Of a DNA stretch of 64,000 nt, positions 29,173 to 37,464 are shown piece after piece. This DNA comes from Haloterrigena salifodinae (lineage in GTDB: Archaea > Halobacteriota > Halobacteria > Halobacteriales > Natrialbaceae): the NCBI RefSeq assembly GCF_003977755.1, contig NZ_RQWN01000001.1, positions 1,318,995 through 1,382,994 of the forward strand, written 5' to 3'. Both the position numbers and the translations under genes were made by a program. Numbering within the stretch: position 1 is the first letter of the stretch; each line of letters starts with the position of its first letter. A model generated the notes under the pieces. It did not search any database. It was not told where the DNA came from and saw only the letters and a list, made by a program, of their open reading frames with translations.

Positions 29173-30126
29173 CTACCGAGAGAGGTCGGTCCCGCCCGAT
29201 TTGACGACCGCGTCGACCTCCTCCTTGGAGACGAGCGCGACGTCGCCCGGAATCGTCCGTTTGATCGCCGCCGTCGCCGCGGCGTACTCGAGGGCGGTCG
29301 GGACGTCGTCGCCGTGGAGGCGGCGGGCGATGAACGCGCCAGTGAAGGCGTCGCCGGTGCCGATCGACGAGACGGTGTCGGTCTCGTAGGCCTCCTGCTC
29401 GTGGACGACGCTGTCGTGCCAGCCGATCGCGCCCTCGGCACCGCGGGTGACGACGACGGTCGTGAAGTCGTACTGGGAGCCCAGCCGGTGGGCCAGTTGG
29501 CGCGGATCGCCCTCGATGCCGAGGACGGTCCGGGCGTCTCTGGCGGCGATGACGAGCACGTCGATCCCCGGGAACAGCTGCGTCAGGGTCTCGCGGGCCT
29601 CGTCGGGCGACCAGAGCTTGTTTCGGTAGTTGAAATCGAAGGCGGTCGTCGTCCCGCCCTGTCGGGCCGCCTTGAGCATGTTCGCCGTCGTCTCCCGGAG
29701 CGTCGGCGAGAGCGCGGGCGTGATCCCGGTCGTGAAGAAGACGCGCGCGTTCTGGATCCGATCGATGTCGAACTCGCGGGCTTTCGCCGTCGAGACGGCG
29801 GTGTTCTCCCGATCGTAGATCACGTTCGTTCCGCGGGGCTTGCCCGCCCGCTCGAGGTAGTACGTGCCCTGACGCCCGCGGTGGCTCCAGACGACGTCGG
29901 TGTCGATCCCGTGCTGGCGGAGTTCGCCGACAACGCGCTTCCCCAGCGGCGTCTCCGGAACCTTCGAAATCCACGCCGCCGTCGCGCCCAGCCGACTCGC
30001 CGCGATCGCGACGTTGCTCTCTGCCCCCGCCGCTCGGACCTCGAACTCGTCGACGTCCTCGAGGCGCTCGTTCTGGGGCGGCGACAGCCGGAGCATCGTC
30101 TCCCCGAACGTGACGATATCGCTCAC
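29173..30126 (-). CDS. kdgK: 2-keto-3-deoxygluconate kinase (PfkB family)
   Basis: This 317-residue kinase begins VSDIVTFGETMLRLSPP. The first PfkB signature is around AAGAESNVAIAASRLG and the second is TDTVSSIGTGDAFTGAF, with the catalytic Asp in GTGDAF. It phosphorylates KDG to KDPG in the semi-phosphorylative Entner-Doudoroff pathway. The matching aldolase gene is about 4 kb away. The start is the GTG at 30126. No ATG is available in frame, and the GTG overlaps the stop codon of a 16-codon upstream ORF, which suggests reinitiation. Confidence 0.85.
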   Translation of the reverse strand: MSDIVTFGETMLRLSPPQNERLEDVDEFEVRAAGAESNVAIAASRLGATAAWISKVPETPLGKRVVGELRQHGIDTDVVWSHRGRQGTYYLERAGKPRGTNVIYDRENTAVSTAKAREFDIDRIQNARVFFTTGITPALSPTLRETTANMLKAARQGGTTTAFDFNYRNKLWSPDEARETLTQLFPGIDVLVIAARDARTVLGIEGDPRQLAHRLGSQYDFTTVVVTRGAEGAIGWHDSVVHEQEAYETDTVSSIGTGDAFTGAFIARRLHGDDVPTALEYAAATAAIKRTIPGDVALVSKEEVDAVVKSGGTDLSR

Positions 30127-30173
30127 CAATCGGCCCCCCGAACCGAGTTGCCGGTACTGTCTGCGTCGGTCAT
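30123..30173 (-). CDS. Leaderless 16-codon leader ORF of kdgK
   Basis: The ATG at 30173 is about 27 nt after a clear TATA box, so transcription should start at or next to it. The frame encodes MTDADSTGNSVRGADW and stops with a TGA that overlaps the kdgK GTG (GTGA). kdgK has no Shine-Dalgarno and a weak start codon, so translation of this leader is a plausible requirement for kdgK expression. Confidence 0.5.
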   Translation of the reverse strand: MTDADSTGNSVRGADW

Positions 30174-30196
30174 ACCCTGAGCAAGGGACGGCTGCG

Positions 30197-30203
30197 GTAT
30201 AAG
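30197..30203 (-). promoter_or_regulatory. kdgK-leader TATA box
   Basis: On the minus strand this is CTTATAC, centred 27 nt before the leader ATG. Confidence 0.6.
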
Positions 30204-30261
30204 TTATGGCGGTGAGTTAATCGCTGCGTAAGAGCCGTTGACCGCGGTTTCGGACCTCGAG

Positions 30262-31425
30262 TCAGGTATCGACGGTCGAGTCGACTGTCACCAGCGCCGG
30301 CCGAGCGTCATCGGCCGTGGAAGCGGTCTCGCCGTCGGCGCCGCTCGCCGCGTCGCGCTCGAGGTCGAGGTCGAGGTCGAGATCGGCGCCGAAGGCCTCG
30401 AGTAATTCGCGGCTCGTCGCCACGTGGTCCGTGACGGCGGGAATCCGGACGTGACCGCCCGCGAGCGCAAGGAAGACGAGCAACTGATCGGCCATGTGGC
30501 GGTCGACAGGTGGCGCCGGCTCGCCTTCGTCCTCGACATCCCATTTCAGGAAACGGTTCGCGGCGTCGGCGGCGTCCTCGCCGACGCGCTCGGCCGGTTT
30601 GCCGCGCTCGCCCAGCGCGGTAAAGCCCGCGATCCCCGTCTCGTGATCGACGCGGAGCACGATCGCCGAGCCTGGTGAGGGGCTCTCGACCGTCCGTTCG
30701 CAACGGTCGACGACCTCGAGGTCGGCCTCCGCGAGCGCCAGCCGCTCGAGGGCGCCCTCGGCCTGCCGGTGAGCCACGTCCCGATCGGCCAGCGACGCGG
30801 ACTCGGTCGAGTAGAGTCGGACGCCCTCGAGCGGACCGCGCTCCGCGAGCTCGATCGGCTCGAGCGTCGAGGGCGCGAACTGCAGCGTAGCCCGCCCGCC
30901 GCCGTCGGGATAGAACCCCCGCCGATCGACCTCGATCGCGGCGGTGAGCCCGACCCGGCGGAGCAGCGGCAGTTTCACGCGTCGCGCGTAGTCCAGCAGC
31001 GGCGACCACTGCACGTCGGTGCCGCCGGTGACCGTCACCGACAGTTGCGACTCGAGCACCGAGGCGAGCGGCAGGAGGGCGTCGAACAGCAGCGTCGCGC
31101 TCCCCGCGGTACCGATGTCGACCTCGTAGGTACCGCCCGCGAGCCGGCCGCGTCCGGCGCCGCCCCAGCCGCTGGCGTCCGCGGTCGACTCGAGGTCGGG
31201 CTCGAAGTCGATCGTCTCGGCGCCCAGTTCCGCGCCCGAAACGTCGGCGTCGCAGACTGCGGCCATCGTCTCGAGGACCGCCAAGTGCTGGTGGCGCAGT
31301 CCCTGCGTGGATCGATTCCCGCGGACGTTCTCGATGCGGATCGGTTCGTTCTCGAGGACCGACAGCGTGAGCGCGGTCCTGACGAACTGGCCACCCGCGT
31401 TCGCGCCGTCGAGATCGATCGTCAT
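30262..31425 (-). CDS. rtcA: RNA 3'-terminal phosphate cyclase
   Basis: The 387-residue protein starts MTIDLDGANAGGQFVRTALT and carries the family features RGNRSTQGLRHQHLAVLETM and RRGFYPDGGGRATL. Near the C-terminus, DRHMADQLLVFLALAGG contains the His that is adenylated during catalysis. It converts 3'-phosphate RNA ends to 2',3'-cyclic phosphate with ATP. The last about 40 residues are an acidic tail beyond the usual end. It stands alone between kdgK and a small membrane protein. Confidence 0.93.
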   Translation of the reverse strand: MTIDLDGANAGGQFVRTALTLSVLENEPIRIENVRGNRSTQGLRHQHLAVLETMAAVCDADVSGAELGAETIDFEPDLESTADASGWGGAGRGRLAGGTYEVDIGTAGSATLLFDALLPLASVLESQLSVTVTGGTDVQWSPLLDYARRVKLPLLRRVGLTAAIEVDRRGFYPDGGGRATLQFAPSTLEPIELAERGPLEGVRLYSTESASLADRDVAHRQAEGALERLALAEADLEVVDRCERTVESPSPGSAIVLRVDHETGIAGFTALGERGKPAERVGEDAADAANRFLKWDVEDEGEPAPPVDRHMADQLLVFLALAGGHVRIPAVTDHVATSRELLEAFGADLDLDLDLERDAASGADGETASTADDARPALVTVDSTVDT

Positions 31426-31647
31426 GGACGGCCGTTCGGCGTCGATCCCCGTACCGTTGCCGATGCCGGTGCCGGCGCTCGGGCGACTCGCCGCGCTCGA
31501 GCAGCGTCGGTTACGGTGACCGCGACGGAACGGCGGGCCGATCGGGGCGTCCGATATCGAGCGAGTTAGCCACTGATGCGAGGATACAGAAGCTAACGGC
31601 GCCGTTGCAGGCCGTCCCGTTACAACGACCGCTCGCCAACGGCGCCC

Positions 31648-31851
31648 ATGACTGAATTCGGCGATCGACTCGTCATCCTCGTCATCGCGGTGACGGGCGT
31701 GCTGGTGTTCGCCCTCGGCTGGGCGGGCGGGCTGGTCGAAGCGGAAGCGTCGTCCGAACTCGCCCTGTTCGCCGGGCTAGCTCTGCTGGCCGGCCTTATC
31801 GTGGTCGGGATCTGGAAGGGGTTCGACCGGATCAACAGCCGGCCGGACTGA
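31648..31851 (+). CDS. Small two-helix membrane protein
   Basis: The 67-residue protein starts MTEFGDRLVILVIAVTGVLV. It has two hydrophobic helices separated by a short acidic loop (EAEASSE) and ends with a charged tail WKGFDRINSRPD. No family recognised. It is convergent with mutL, whose stop is about 50 bp away. Confidence 0.55.
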   Translation: MTEFGDRLVILVIAVTGVLVFALGWAGGLVEAEASSELALFAGLALLAGLIVVGIWKGFDRINSRPD

Positions 31852-31902
31852 GTCCGGCCGAGCCCGCGTTCGAGTCCAGAGCGCCGGTCAGAACCGGCGG
31901 GC

Positions 31903-34134
31903 TCACCCCTGGTGTCCCGGGTAATCCCGCTCGAACCGATCCTCGATCTCGCGCTCGTCGAACCGAACGATAACCGGCCGCCCGTGCGGACAGGCGTACG
32001 GATTCTCGCAGTCGTCCAAGGCCTCGAGGAGGTCGACCACCGACCCCTCGGTCAGCGACGTGTTCCCCGTAACCGACGGGTAGCAGGCCAGGTCGCCGAG
32101 GAACTCGTCGGCCAGCGCGTCGACCGTCTCTGCGCCCGCCTCGCGGTCGCCCTCGACGAACGACGCGAGGACGTCCCGCAGTCGCTCGGGCTCGAGCGTC
32201 TCGTCGAAGACGGCGGGGACGGTCGTCACGGCCACCGTCCGGTCGTCGGTCCGGTCGGCGTAGAACCCCAGCCGCGAGAGCGCCTCGCGGTACCCCTCGA
32301 AGGCCTCGGCCTCGGCGGCGGTCAACTCGAGTTCCACGGGCTCCGCCAGCGCCTGTGCGGCGGGGTCGTCTGCGAACGCCCGCTGCAGGCGCTCGTAGTT
32401 GACCCGCTCGTCGGCGGCGTGCTGGTCGATCAACACGAGCCCGTCGTCGGTCTCGCAGACGAGGTAGGTGTCGTCGAGCTGTCCGAGCACGCGCAGCGCG
32501 GGCAGCGAGTCGAACGCGGTCTCGTCGCCAGTCGCCGCCTCGCCGTCGAGGGTCCGCTGTTCGGTGGCCGCGGCGAACTTGCGCTCCGGCTCGCGGCCGG
32601 TCCGATCGGGGTCGTCACCCCCGCGATCGGTGCTCGACTCCGCTCGAGACGCTGTCGACTCGGTTTCCGGAGCGCCACTCGAGTCGCTCTCTGCCGGTTC
32701 GCTCGAGGGGCGTTTCGCTGACCCGCTCGAGGCGGTTCCCGACGGAGTTTCAGACGTCCCACTCGAGTCGCTGCCGGACGGACCGCTCGAAGCGGTTCCC
32801 GACGGGCCGCTCGAGGCGCCGCCGGCCGGTGGCGATCCGGCCGAACCCGTCGTCGAACCGCCGTCGGCGGAGTCGGCGTCGACCGTCGACGGCGACCGCG
32901 ACGAGGCCGCTGCGGTATCGTCGGCCGTCGGCTTGGACGACGAATCGGATCCCGATTCTGACTCGCCGTCGCCCTCGAGGGCAGCCGGGAGGTCCTCGGC
33001 CGTCGGCTCCCCGTCGTTCGTCCCGCGAGCGGCGTCGCCGGGAACGACGCTGGCTTCGCCGGGCGCCGACCGGCCGCGGGGCGCGCGCGAGCGCAGCAGG
33101 CCGTGTTCGAGCAGCGCCGACTCGACGGCGGCGTCGACCTGCCGGCGGACGGAATCGTCGTCGTTGAACCGGACCTCCCGCTTCCGGGGGTGGACGTTGA
33201 CGTCGACGGCCTCGCCGGGCACCTCGAGAAAGAGCGTCACGAACGGGTAGCGATCGCCGCCCAGTTGGGCGCCGTAGGCGCCCATGATCCCCTCGCGGAC
33301 GGCGTCGGCGGTGACCGCCCGGCCGTTGACGTAGGTCGCGAGATACTCCGGACTCGAGCGGTTGGTCTCGGGATGGGAAACCAGCCCGGAGACCGACTCG
33401 AGCGGCCCCGGCGGGAGGTCGTCGCCGTCGGCCTCGACGGGGATCATCGACGAGGCGACTTCGCGGCCGTAGACCGCCATGACGGCGGCCTGGAGGTCGC
33501 CCTGTCCCGTCGTCGCGAACACCTCGCGGCCGTCGTGGGTCAGCGAGACCGCGACGTCGGGATTGGCCAGCGCGTAGCGCGTGACGACGCGGTTGACGTG
33601 GGCGAACTCCGTCGCGGTCGTCTTGAGGAACTTCCGGCGGGCGGGCGTGTTGTAGAAGAGGTCCTCGACCTCGACGATCGTTCCCTCGGGACAGCCCGTC
33701 GGCTCGACGCTGGTCACCTCCCCGCCCTCGTAGACGAGTTCCGTTCCCGCGCCGGATTCGCCGCGCGGGCGCGAGCAGATGGTCACCCGCGAGACTGAGC
33801 CGATGGTGTGTAGGGCTTCGCCACGAAAGCCCAGCGTGGCGACGCCCGACTCTAAGTCCTCTAGCCCCTCGATCTTGCTCGTCGTGTGCTCGCGGACGGC
33901 CGCGCGGACGTCGACCTCGCCCATGCCGCGGCCGTCGTCGGCGACCCGTATCAGTTCGGTACCGCCCTCCTCGACGGTGACGTCGACGCTGTCGGCGTCC
34001 GCGTCGAGGCTATTCTCGACGAGTTCCTTCACCGCGCTGGCGGGGCGTTCGACGACCTCGCCGGCGGCGATGCGGGCGACGGTGTCCTCGTCTAGCTGGC
34101 GGATCTCGGTCTCCTGTGGTGGCTCGTCGGTCAT
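31903..34134 (-). CDS. mutL: DNA mismatch repair protein MutL
   Basis: The N-terminal GHKL ATPase contains RIAAGEVVERPASAVKELVE, ADDGRGM and TLGFRGEAL. A disordered Ser/Gly/Thr/Pro linker (about residues 355-530) has internal near-repeats of SSGPSG and SSGTSE type. The C-terminal dimerisation domain has DQHAADERVNYE near residues 569-580, the DQHA(x)2E(x)4E nickase motif, and CPHGRP near the end. So this should be an endonuclease-type MutL that nicks the strand after MutS recognition. mutS lies on the same strand about 6.5 kb upstream. ATG at 34134. Confidence 0.95.
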   Translation of the reverse strand: MTDEPPQETEIRQLDEDTVARIAAGEVVERPASAVKELVENSLDADADSVDVTVEEGGTELIRVADDGRGMGEVDVRAAVREHTTSKIEGLEDLESGVATLGFRGEALHTIGSVSRVTICSRPRGESGAGTELVYEGGEVTSVEPTGCPEGTIVEVEDLFYNTPARRKFLKTTATEFAHVNRVVTRYALANPDVAVSLTHDGREVFATTGQGDLQAAVMAVYGREVASSMIPVEADGDDLPPGPLESVSGLVSHPETNRSSPEYLATYVNGRAVTADAVREGIMGAYGAQLGGDRYPFVTLFLEVPGEAVDVNVHPRKREVRFNDDDSVRRQVDAAVESALLEHGLLRSRAPRGRSAPGEASVVPGDAARGTNDGEPTAEDLPAALEGDGESESGSDSSSKPTADDTAAASSRSPSTVDADSADGGSTTGSAGSPPAGGASSGPSGTASSGPSGSDSSGTSETPSGTASSGSAKRPSSEPAESDSSGAPETESTASRAESSTDRGGDDPDRTGREPERKFAAATEQRTLDGEAATGDETAFDSLPALRVLGQLDDTYLVCETDDGLVLIDQHAADERVNYERLQRAFADDPAAQALAEPVELELTAAEAEAFEGYREALSRLGFYADRTDDRTVAVTTVPAVFDETLEPERLRDVLASFVEGDREAGAETVDALADEFLGDLACYPSVTGNTSLTEGSVVDLLEALDDCENPYACPHGRPVIVRFDEREIEDRFERDYPGHQG

Positions 34135-34329
34135 GGCTCGATCCCCGCGTACGAACGGTCGTGTGACTCGAGGACAGAGCCTGAACTGCGGTCCTCTGCA
34201 CGAGTCCGTCTGACGCCGTTCGCTCGGTTCATGGCGGTCGCTCTCGCTCGAGCGAGGTTAATCTGTGGATTAGTGACTGTCCGACTCGCCGGAGCGTCTC
34301 GCTCGACGATATCGGCGCCGCAGAGGGCG

Positions 34330-35226
34330 CTACTCGCTCGTCTCGAGCAGGCCGTCGACGGCGTCCCCAATGGACTCGCGGCCGTCATCGGGGACCTCGA
34401 CCAGCGGCGGACGGACGGCGTCCGAGGGGATCACGCCGCGGTACTCGAGGGCGGTCTTCGCCGCCGGCGCGAACCCGTGAGCGGCGCAGGCGCCGAACAG
34501 TTCGCTGACGGCATCCTGCAGTCGGTCGCCGCGCTCGTCGCCGGACGCCTCGTACAGTTCGGAAAGCTGTGCGGGCACGGCGTTCGAGAGCGCGTTCACG
34601 CCGCCGTCGGCGCCCATGCGTAGCGCAGGGACGAGAAGCGCGTCGTACCCCTGCAGCATGAGAAACTCGTCGGGCGTTCGGCGCATGACCGACAGGAAGT
34701 ACTCGAGGTCGCCGCTCGAGTCCTTCAGGCCGAGAATGTTGTCGTGGGCGGCGACGGCCTCGACGGTCTCCGGTTCCAGTCGCTGGCCGGTACAGACCGG
34801 GATGTTGTACAGCAGGAGCGGCAGCGGGGATCGATCGGCGACCTGCTCTATGAATCGCTGGTTGCCTTCGGGCGCGTTCGCCGTGTGGAAGTACGGCGGC
34901 GTGACGACCGCCGCGTCGGCGCCGATCGCGGCCGCGTCCTCGGCGTAGTCGACCGTCTCGGCGACGCTCGTGGCCGCAGCGCCCGCGAGGACGGGCACCT
35001 CGCCGTCGACCGCGTCGACCGTGATCTCGTGGACGCGGTTCCGTTCCTCGGGCGTGAGACTGGCGAACTCGCCCGTGGTGCCACAGGGAAAGACGGCGTC
35101 GATGTCGTTCTCGAGGAGGTGCTTGAGGAGGTCGCGGAGCGCGGGTTCGTCGATATCGCTCGAGTCGGGATCGAAGGGGGTGACGAGCGGAGTAGTGATT
35201 CCACGGAGTGCCTGCTGAAGTTCCAT
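34330..35226 (-). CDS. kdgA: KDG/KDPG aldolase (DHDPS family)
   Basis: This 298-residue class I aldolase of the DapA/NAL family begins MELQQALRGITTPLVTPFD. Features are the phosphate/carboxylate-binding GTTGEFASLT, the Tyr in LLYNIPVCTG, and the Schiff-base Lys in GLKDSSGD near residue 168. The gene lies close to a KDG kinase, and haloarchaeal KDPG aldolases belong to this family, so I favour cleavage of KDPG to pyruvate and glyceraldehyde-3-phosphate over lysine biosynthesis. The ATG at 35226 follows a TATA-like box by about 29 nt. Confidence 0.75.
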   Translation of the reverse strand: MELQQALRGITTPLVTPFDPDSSDIDEPALRDLLKHLLENDIDAVFPCGTTGEFASLTPEERNRVHEITVDAVDGEVPVLAGAAATSVAETVDYAEDAAAIGADAAVVTPPYFHTANAPEGNQRFIEQVADRSPLPLLLYNIPVCTGQRLEPETVEAVAAHDNILGLKDSSGDLEYFLSVMRRTPDEFLMLQGYDALLVPALRMGADGGVNALSNAVPAQLSELYEASGDERGDRLQDAVSELFGACAAHGFAPAAKTALEYRGVIPSDAVRPPLVEVPDDGRESIGDAVDGLLETSE

Positions 35227-35250
35227 ACGTGGATGTTTCCCGGGGGGTGC

Positions 35251-35259
35251 AAAAACATA
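35251..35259 (-). promoter_or_regulatory. kdgA TATA-like box
   Basis: On the minus strand this is TATGTTTTT, about 29 nt before the kdgA start, in otherwise GC-rich DNA. Confidence 0.45.
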
Positions 35260-35379
35260 CTCGCTCTCTCGATTTCGATTAGGGAGCGCTCGAGTCGGCC
35301 GTGATCGCTCGCTCGAGTACAGTTTCGGCGGGTTTTCGATCGTCGCCGACCGGTACGCATTGTGCAGTTCCTGCTCGCG

Positions 35380-35587
35380 TGGCAACCGGAATTTCCTCCT
35401 CCTCCCCGACCGATTGCTGCTCACGGGCGCTGCGGGGCGGCTCTGCCGTCCCGACAACCGCGGCGCGTTGCGCCGCGCTCTGCCCGTTCGCACGGTCCGC
35501 GGAACCGTTGGTTCCGCGCTACGCTCGCGCGCTGTCATCGGTCGTCATCACTCTCGTTCGGACGCCCGACAGCACGCGCCACCGCAG
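35380..35587 (-). repeat. Structured repeat element, copy A
   Basis: In minus-strand sense it begins CTGCGGTGGCGCGTGC (35587 to 35572) and ends GGAAATTCCGGTTGCCAC (to 35380). A hairpin, GCTGTC with GACAGC, adjoins the conserved 16-mer. Further inside are CGCGGAACCAACGGTTCCGC and GCGCGGCGCAACGCGCCGCG hairpins. Copies B and C at 48.6-49.0 kb share both ends and the ATCGG…GGGGAG stretch before the end. No reading frame is shared. It fills the 380-bp gap between kdgA and the SDR gene, in which I see no gene. Confidence 0.6.
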
Positions 35588-35607
35588 GAGAAGCGGTGAA
35601 ACCCGCG

Positions 35608-36405
35608 CTACTCGAGCCCCAGATCCTGCGACATCGAGTTCCCGGCCCGGGGAACGCCCTTCGCGGTCACAGTCTCGCCGTTCATGAACGAGGCGGCGGG
35701 ACTGGCGAGGAACTGCACGACGTCGGCGATCTCCTCGGGGTGACCGATGCGGCGCTCGGCTTTCTCTCGAGGCGGCATGTCCTCGCTGTCGATGCCCAGC
35801 GTCTCGGCGACGCCCGGCGTTTGAACGAGCCCCGGCGCGACGCAGTTGACGCGGATGTCGTGTTCGGCCCACTCGACGGCCAGCGTCTCGGTCAGCCGGA
35901 TGATCGCCGCCTTCGAGGCGCCGTAGTGGCTCTCGCCGGGCGCGGCGTGCTGGCCGTTGACCGACGAGAGGTTGATGATGGCGCCACCGTCGCCTTCGCG
36001 CATGACCTCGCCGGCCAGTTGCGTGCAGTGGACGGTACTATTGAGGTTGAGGTCGACGATCGTCTGCCAGCCGTTCTCGGAGATCTCCTCGAAGGGGGCG
36101 ACGAACTCCCCGCCGGCGTTGTTCACGAGGATGTCGATATCGCCGAACTCGTCGACGGTTTCGTCGACCAGGTTTTGGACCTGTTCGCGCTCGCGGACGT
36201 TGCACTCGACGGCCAGCGCCTCGCCGTCAGCCTCGCTCTCGTTGATCTCCTCCGCGACCGGTCCCACGCGGTCCATCGAACGCGAACAGATCGCGACGTT
36301 CGCGCCGTCGGCCGCGAGCGTCTTCGCGATCGATTCCCCGATACCCTGACTCGCGCCGGTGACGATCGCGGTCTTCCCCGCGACGCCGAACTCCGGTTCG
36401 TGCAT
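35608..36405 (-). CDS. SDR-family oxidoreductase
   Basis: A classical short-chain dehydrogenase of 265 residues. It has the cofactor loop TGASQGIGESIAK, the structural motif NNAGG, and a catalytic Ser…YxxxK (SHYGASKAAIIRL). CSRSMDR after the second strand suggests NADP preference. It resembles FabG and glucose 1-dehydrogenase-type enzymes; the substrate is not deducible. The late motif RIGHPEEIADVVQFLASPAA is typical, followed by MNGETVTAKGVPRAG where the usual ING…DGG is altered. ATG at 36405. Confidence 0.88.
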   Translation of the reverse strand: MHEPEFGVAGKTAIVTGASQGIGESIAKTLAADGANVAICSRSMDRVGPVAEEINESEADGEALAVECNVREREQVQNLVDETVDEFGDIDILVNNAGGEFVAPFEEISENGWQTIVDLNLNSTVHCTQLAGEVMREGDGGAIINLSSVNGQHAAPGESHYGASKAAIIRLTETLAVEWAEHDIRVNCVAPGLVQTPGVAETLGIDSEDMPPREKAERRIGHPEEIADVVQFLASPAASFMNGETVTAKGVPRAGNSMSQDLGLE

Positions 36406-36591
36406 CGTGTCGACTCGCGTCGCCTCGAGCCATAGTCGTACCGATCCGACACTTCTCCGTCCCGACGGCCGGCCAACAGTCGCTCGATCCTGCCGGTTGG
36501 AAGTCGGCTCTCGAGGCTCGATCGACCCAGTTGTGAGACGGTGGCACGTGCCAGCGGCGGTCTTTTCGGCGCCGATGGCCTCGAGTCGGGT

Positions 36592-37428
36592 ATGGACGCG
36601 CGACGGAGCTACGCCGTCGCCCGGGAGGTCGTCGCGGTCATCGACGAGCACAACGTGACGTTTATGGCGGGCAGCATCGCCCACGCCGCCTTTCTCTCCC
36701 TATTGCCCCTCCTACTCCTGCTATTTCTCGTCGCGGGCGCGGTCGGCAACGAGTACCTGACCGAACAGCTCGTCGCGATGGCTCGCGACCACCTGAGCCC
36801 CGCCGGCCAGGGGCTGGTCTACGAGGCGCTGACCCACGCCTCCGAGCGCGCCGGCGCGTCGCTGATCGGGCTCGTTTCCTTGCTGTGGGGGATGTTGCGG
36901 ATCTTCCGCGGCGTCACGACCGCGTTCGACGAACTCTACGCAGACGGGGAGAACTCGTTCCCCGAGAAGGTCGTCAACGGCGCCGTCGTCTTCGCAGTCA
37001 TCCTGATCGCCACCGTCGGCGCCGGCTTCGGGGCGACGACGCTGGCCGCGATCGGCCACCCCGCCGTTCAGGCGGCGACGCCGATTGCCCTGTTCGTCGC
37101 CCTGTCGGTCGCGTTCTTCCCGATGTACTACGTCTTCCCGGATCCGGACGTCTCGGTTCGAGACGCCCTGCCGGGAACGTTCATCGCCGCTGGGGGCTGG
37201 GTCGTCCTCGAGGCGGTCTTCGGGATCTACGTGGGGCTGGTGAACACCGTCGGGACGTTCGAGACGTTCGGCGCGGTCATCCTACTGTTGATCTGGCTCT
37301 ATGGCAACGCGCTGATTCTGCTGGTCGGCGCGGCGGTCAACGTCGTGATCGGTGGCCACCACGCGACCGACCGTGAGGACGACCGCGATGTCGACGGCGA
37401 GAGCACGCAGGAAACAGTCGGGGCGTGA
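36592..37428 (+). CDS. YihY/BrkB-family membrane protein, second copy
   Basis: This 278-residue paralogue of the gene at 11.0-11.8 kb begins MDARRSYAVAREVVAVIDEH. It shares FMAGSIAHAAFLSLLPLLLL, LLWGMLRIFRGVTTAFDELY, a PDVSVRDALPGTFIAAGGWV segment and a last helix GAAVNVV. It has about six helices and an acidic cytosolic tail. The ATG at 36592 matches the family start. Divergent from the SDR gene. Function unsettled for the family. Confidence 0.85.
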   Translation: MDARRSYAVAREVVAVIDEHNVTFMAGSIAHAAFLSLLPLLLLLFLVAGAVGNEYLTEQLVAMARDHLSPAGQGLVYEALTHASERAGASLIGLVSLLWGMLRIFRGVTTAFDELYADGENSFPEKVVNGAVVFAVILIATVGAGFGATTLAAIGHPAVQAATPIALFVALSVAFFPMYYVFPDPDVSVRDALPGTFIAAGGWVVLEAVFGIYVGLVNTVGTFETFGAVILLLIWLYGNALILLVGAAVNVVIGGHHATDREDDRDVDGESTQETVGA

Positions 37429-37464
37429 CCCGCGGCGCCGATCGGTCGGCGTTCGAACTCGAGT

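Noticed and set aside
35362-36435. Long plus-strand frame across the repeat element and SDR gene
   Set aside because: It is antisense to a complete SDR with all catalytic motifs and runs through hairpin-rich repeat DNA.
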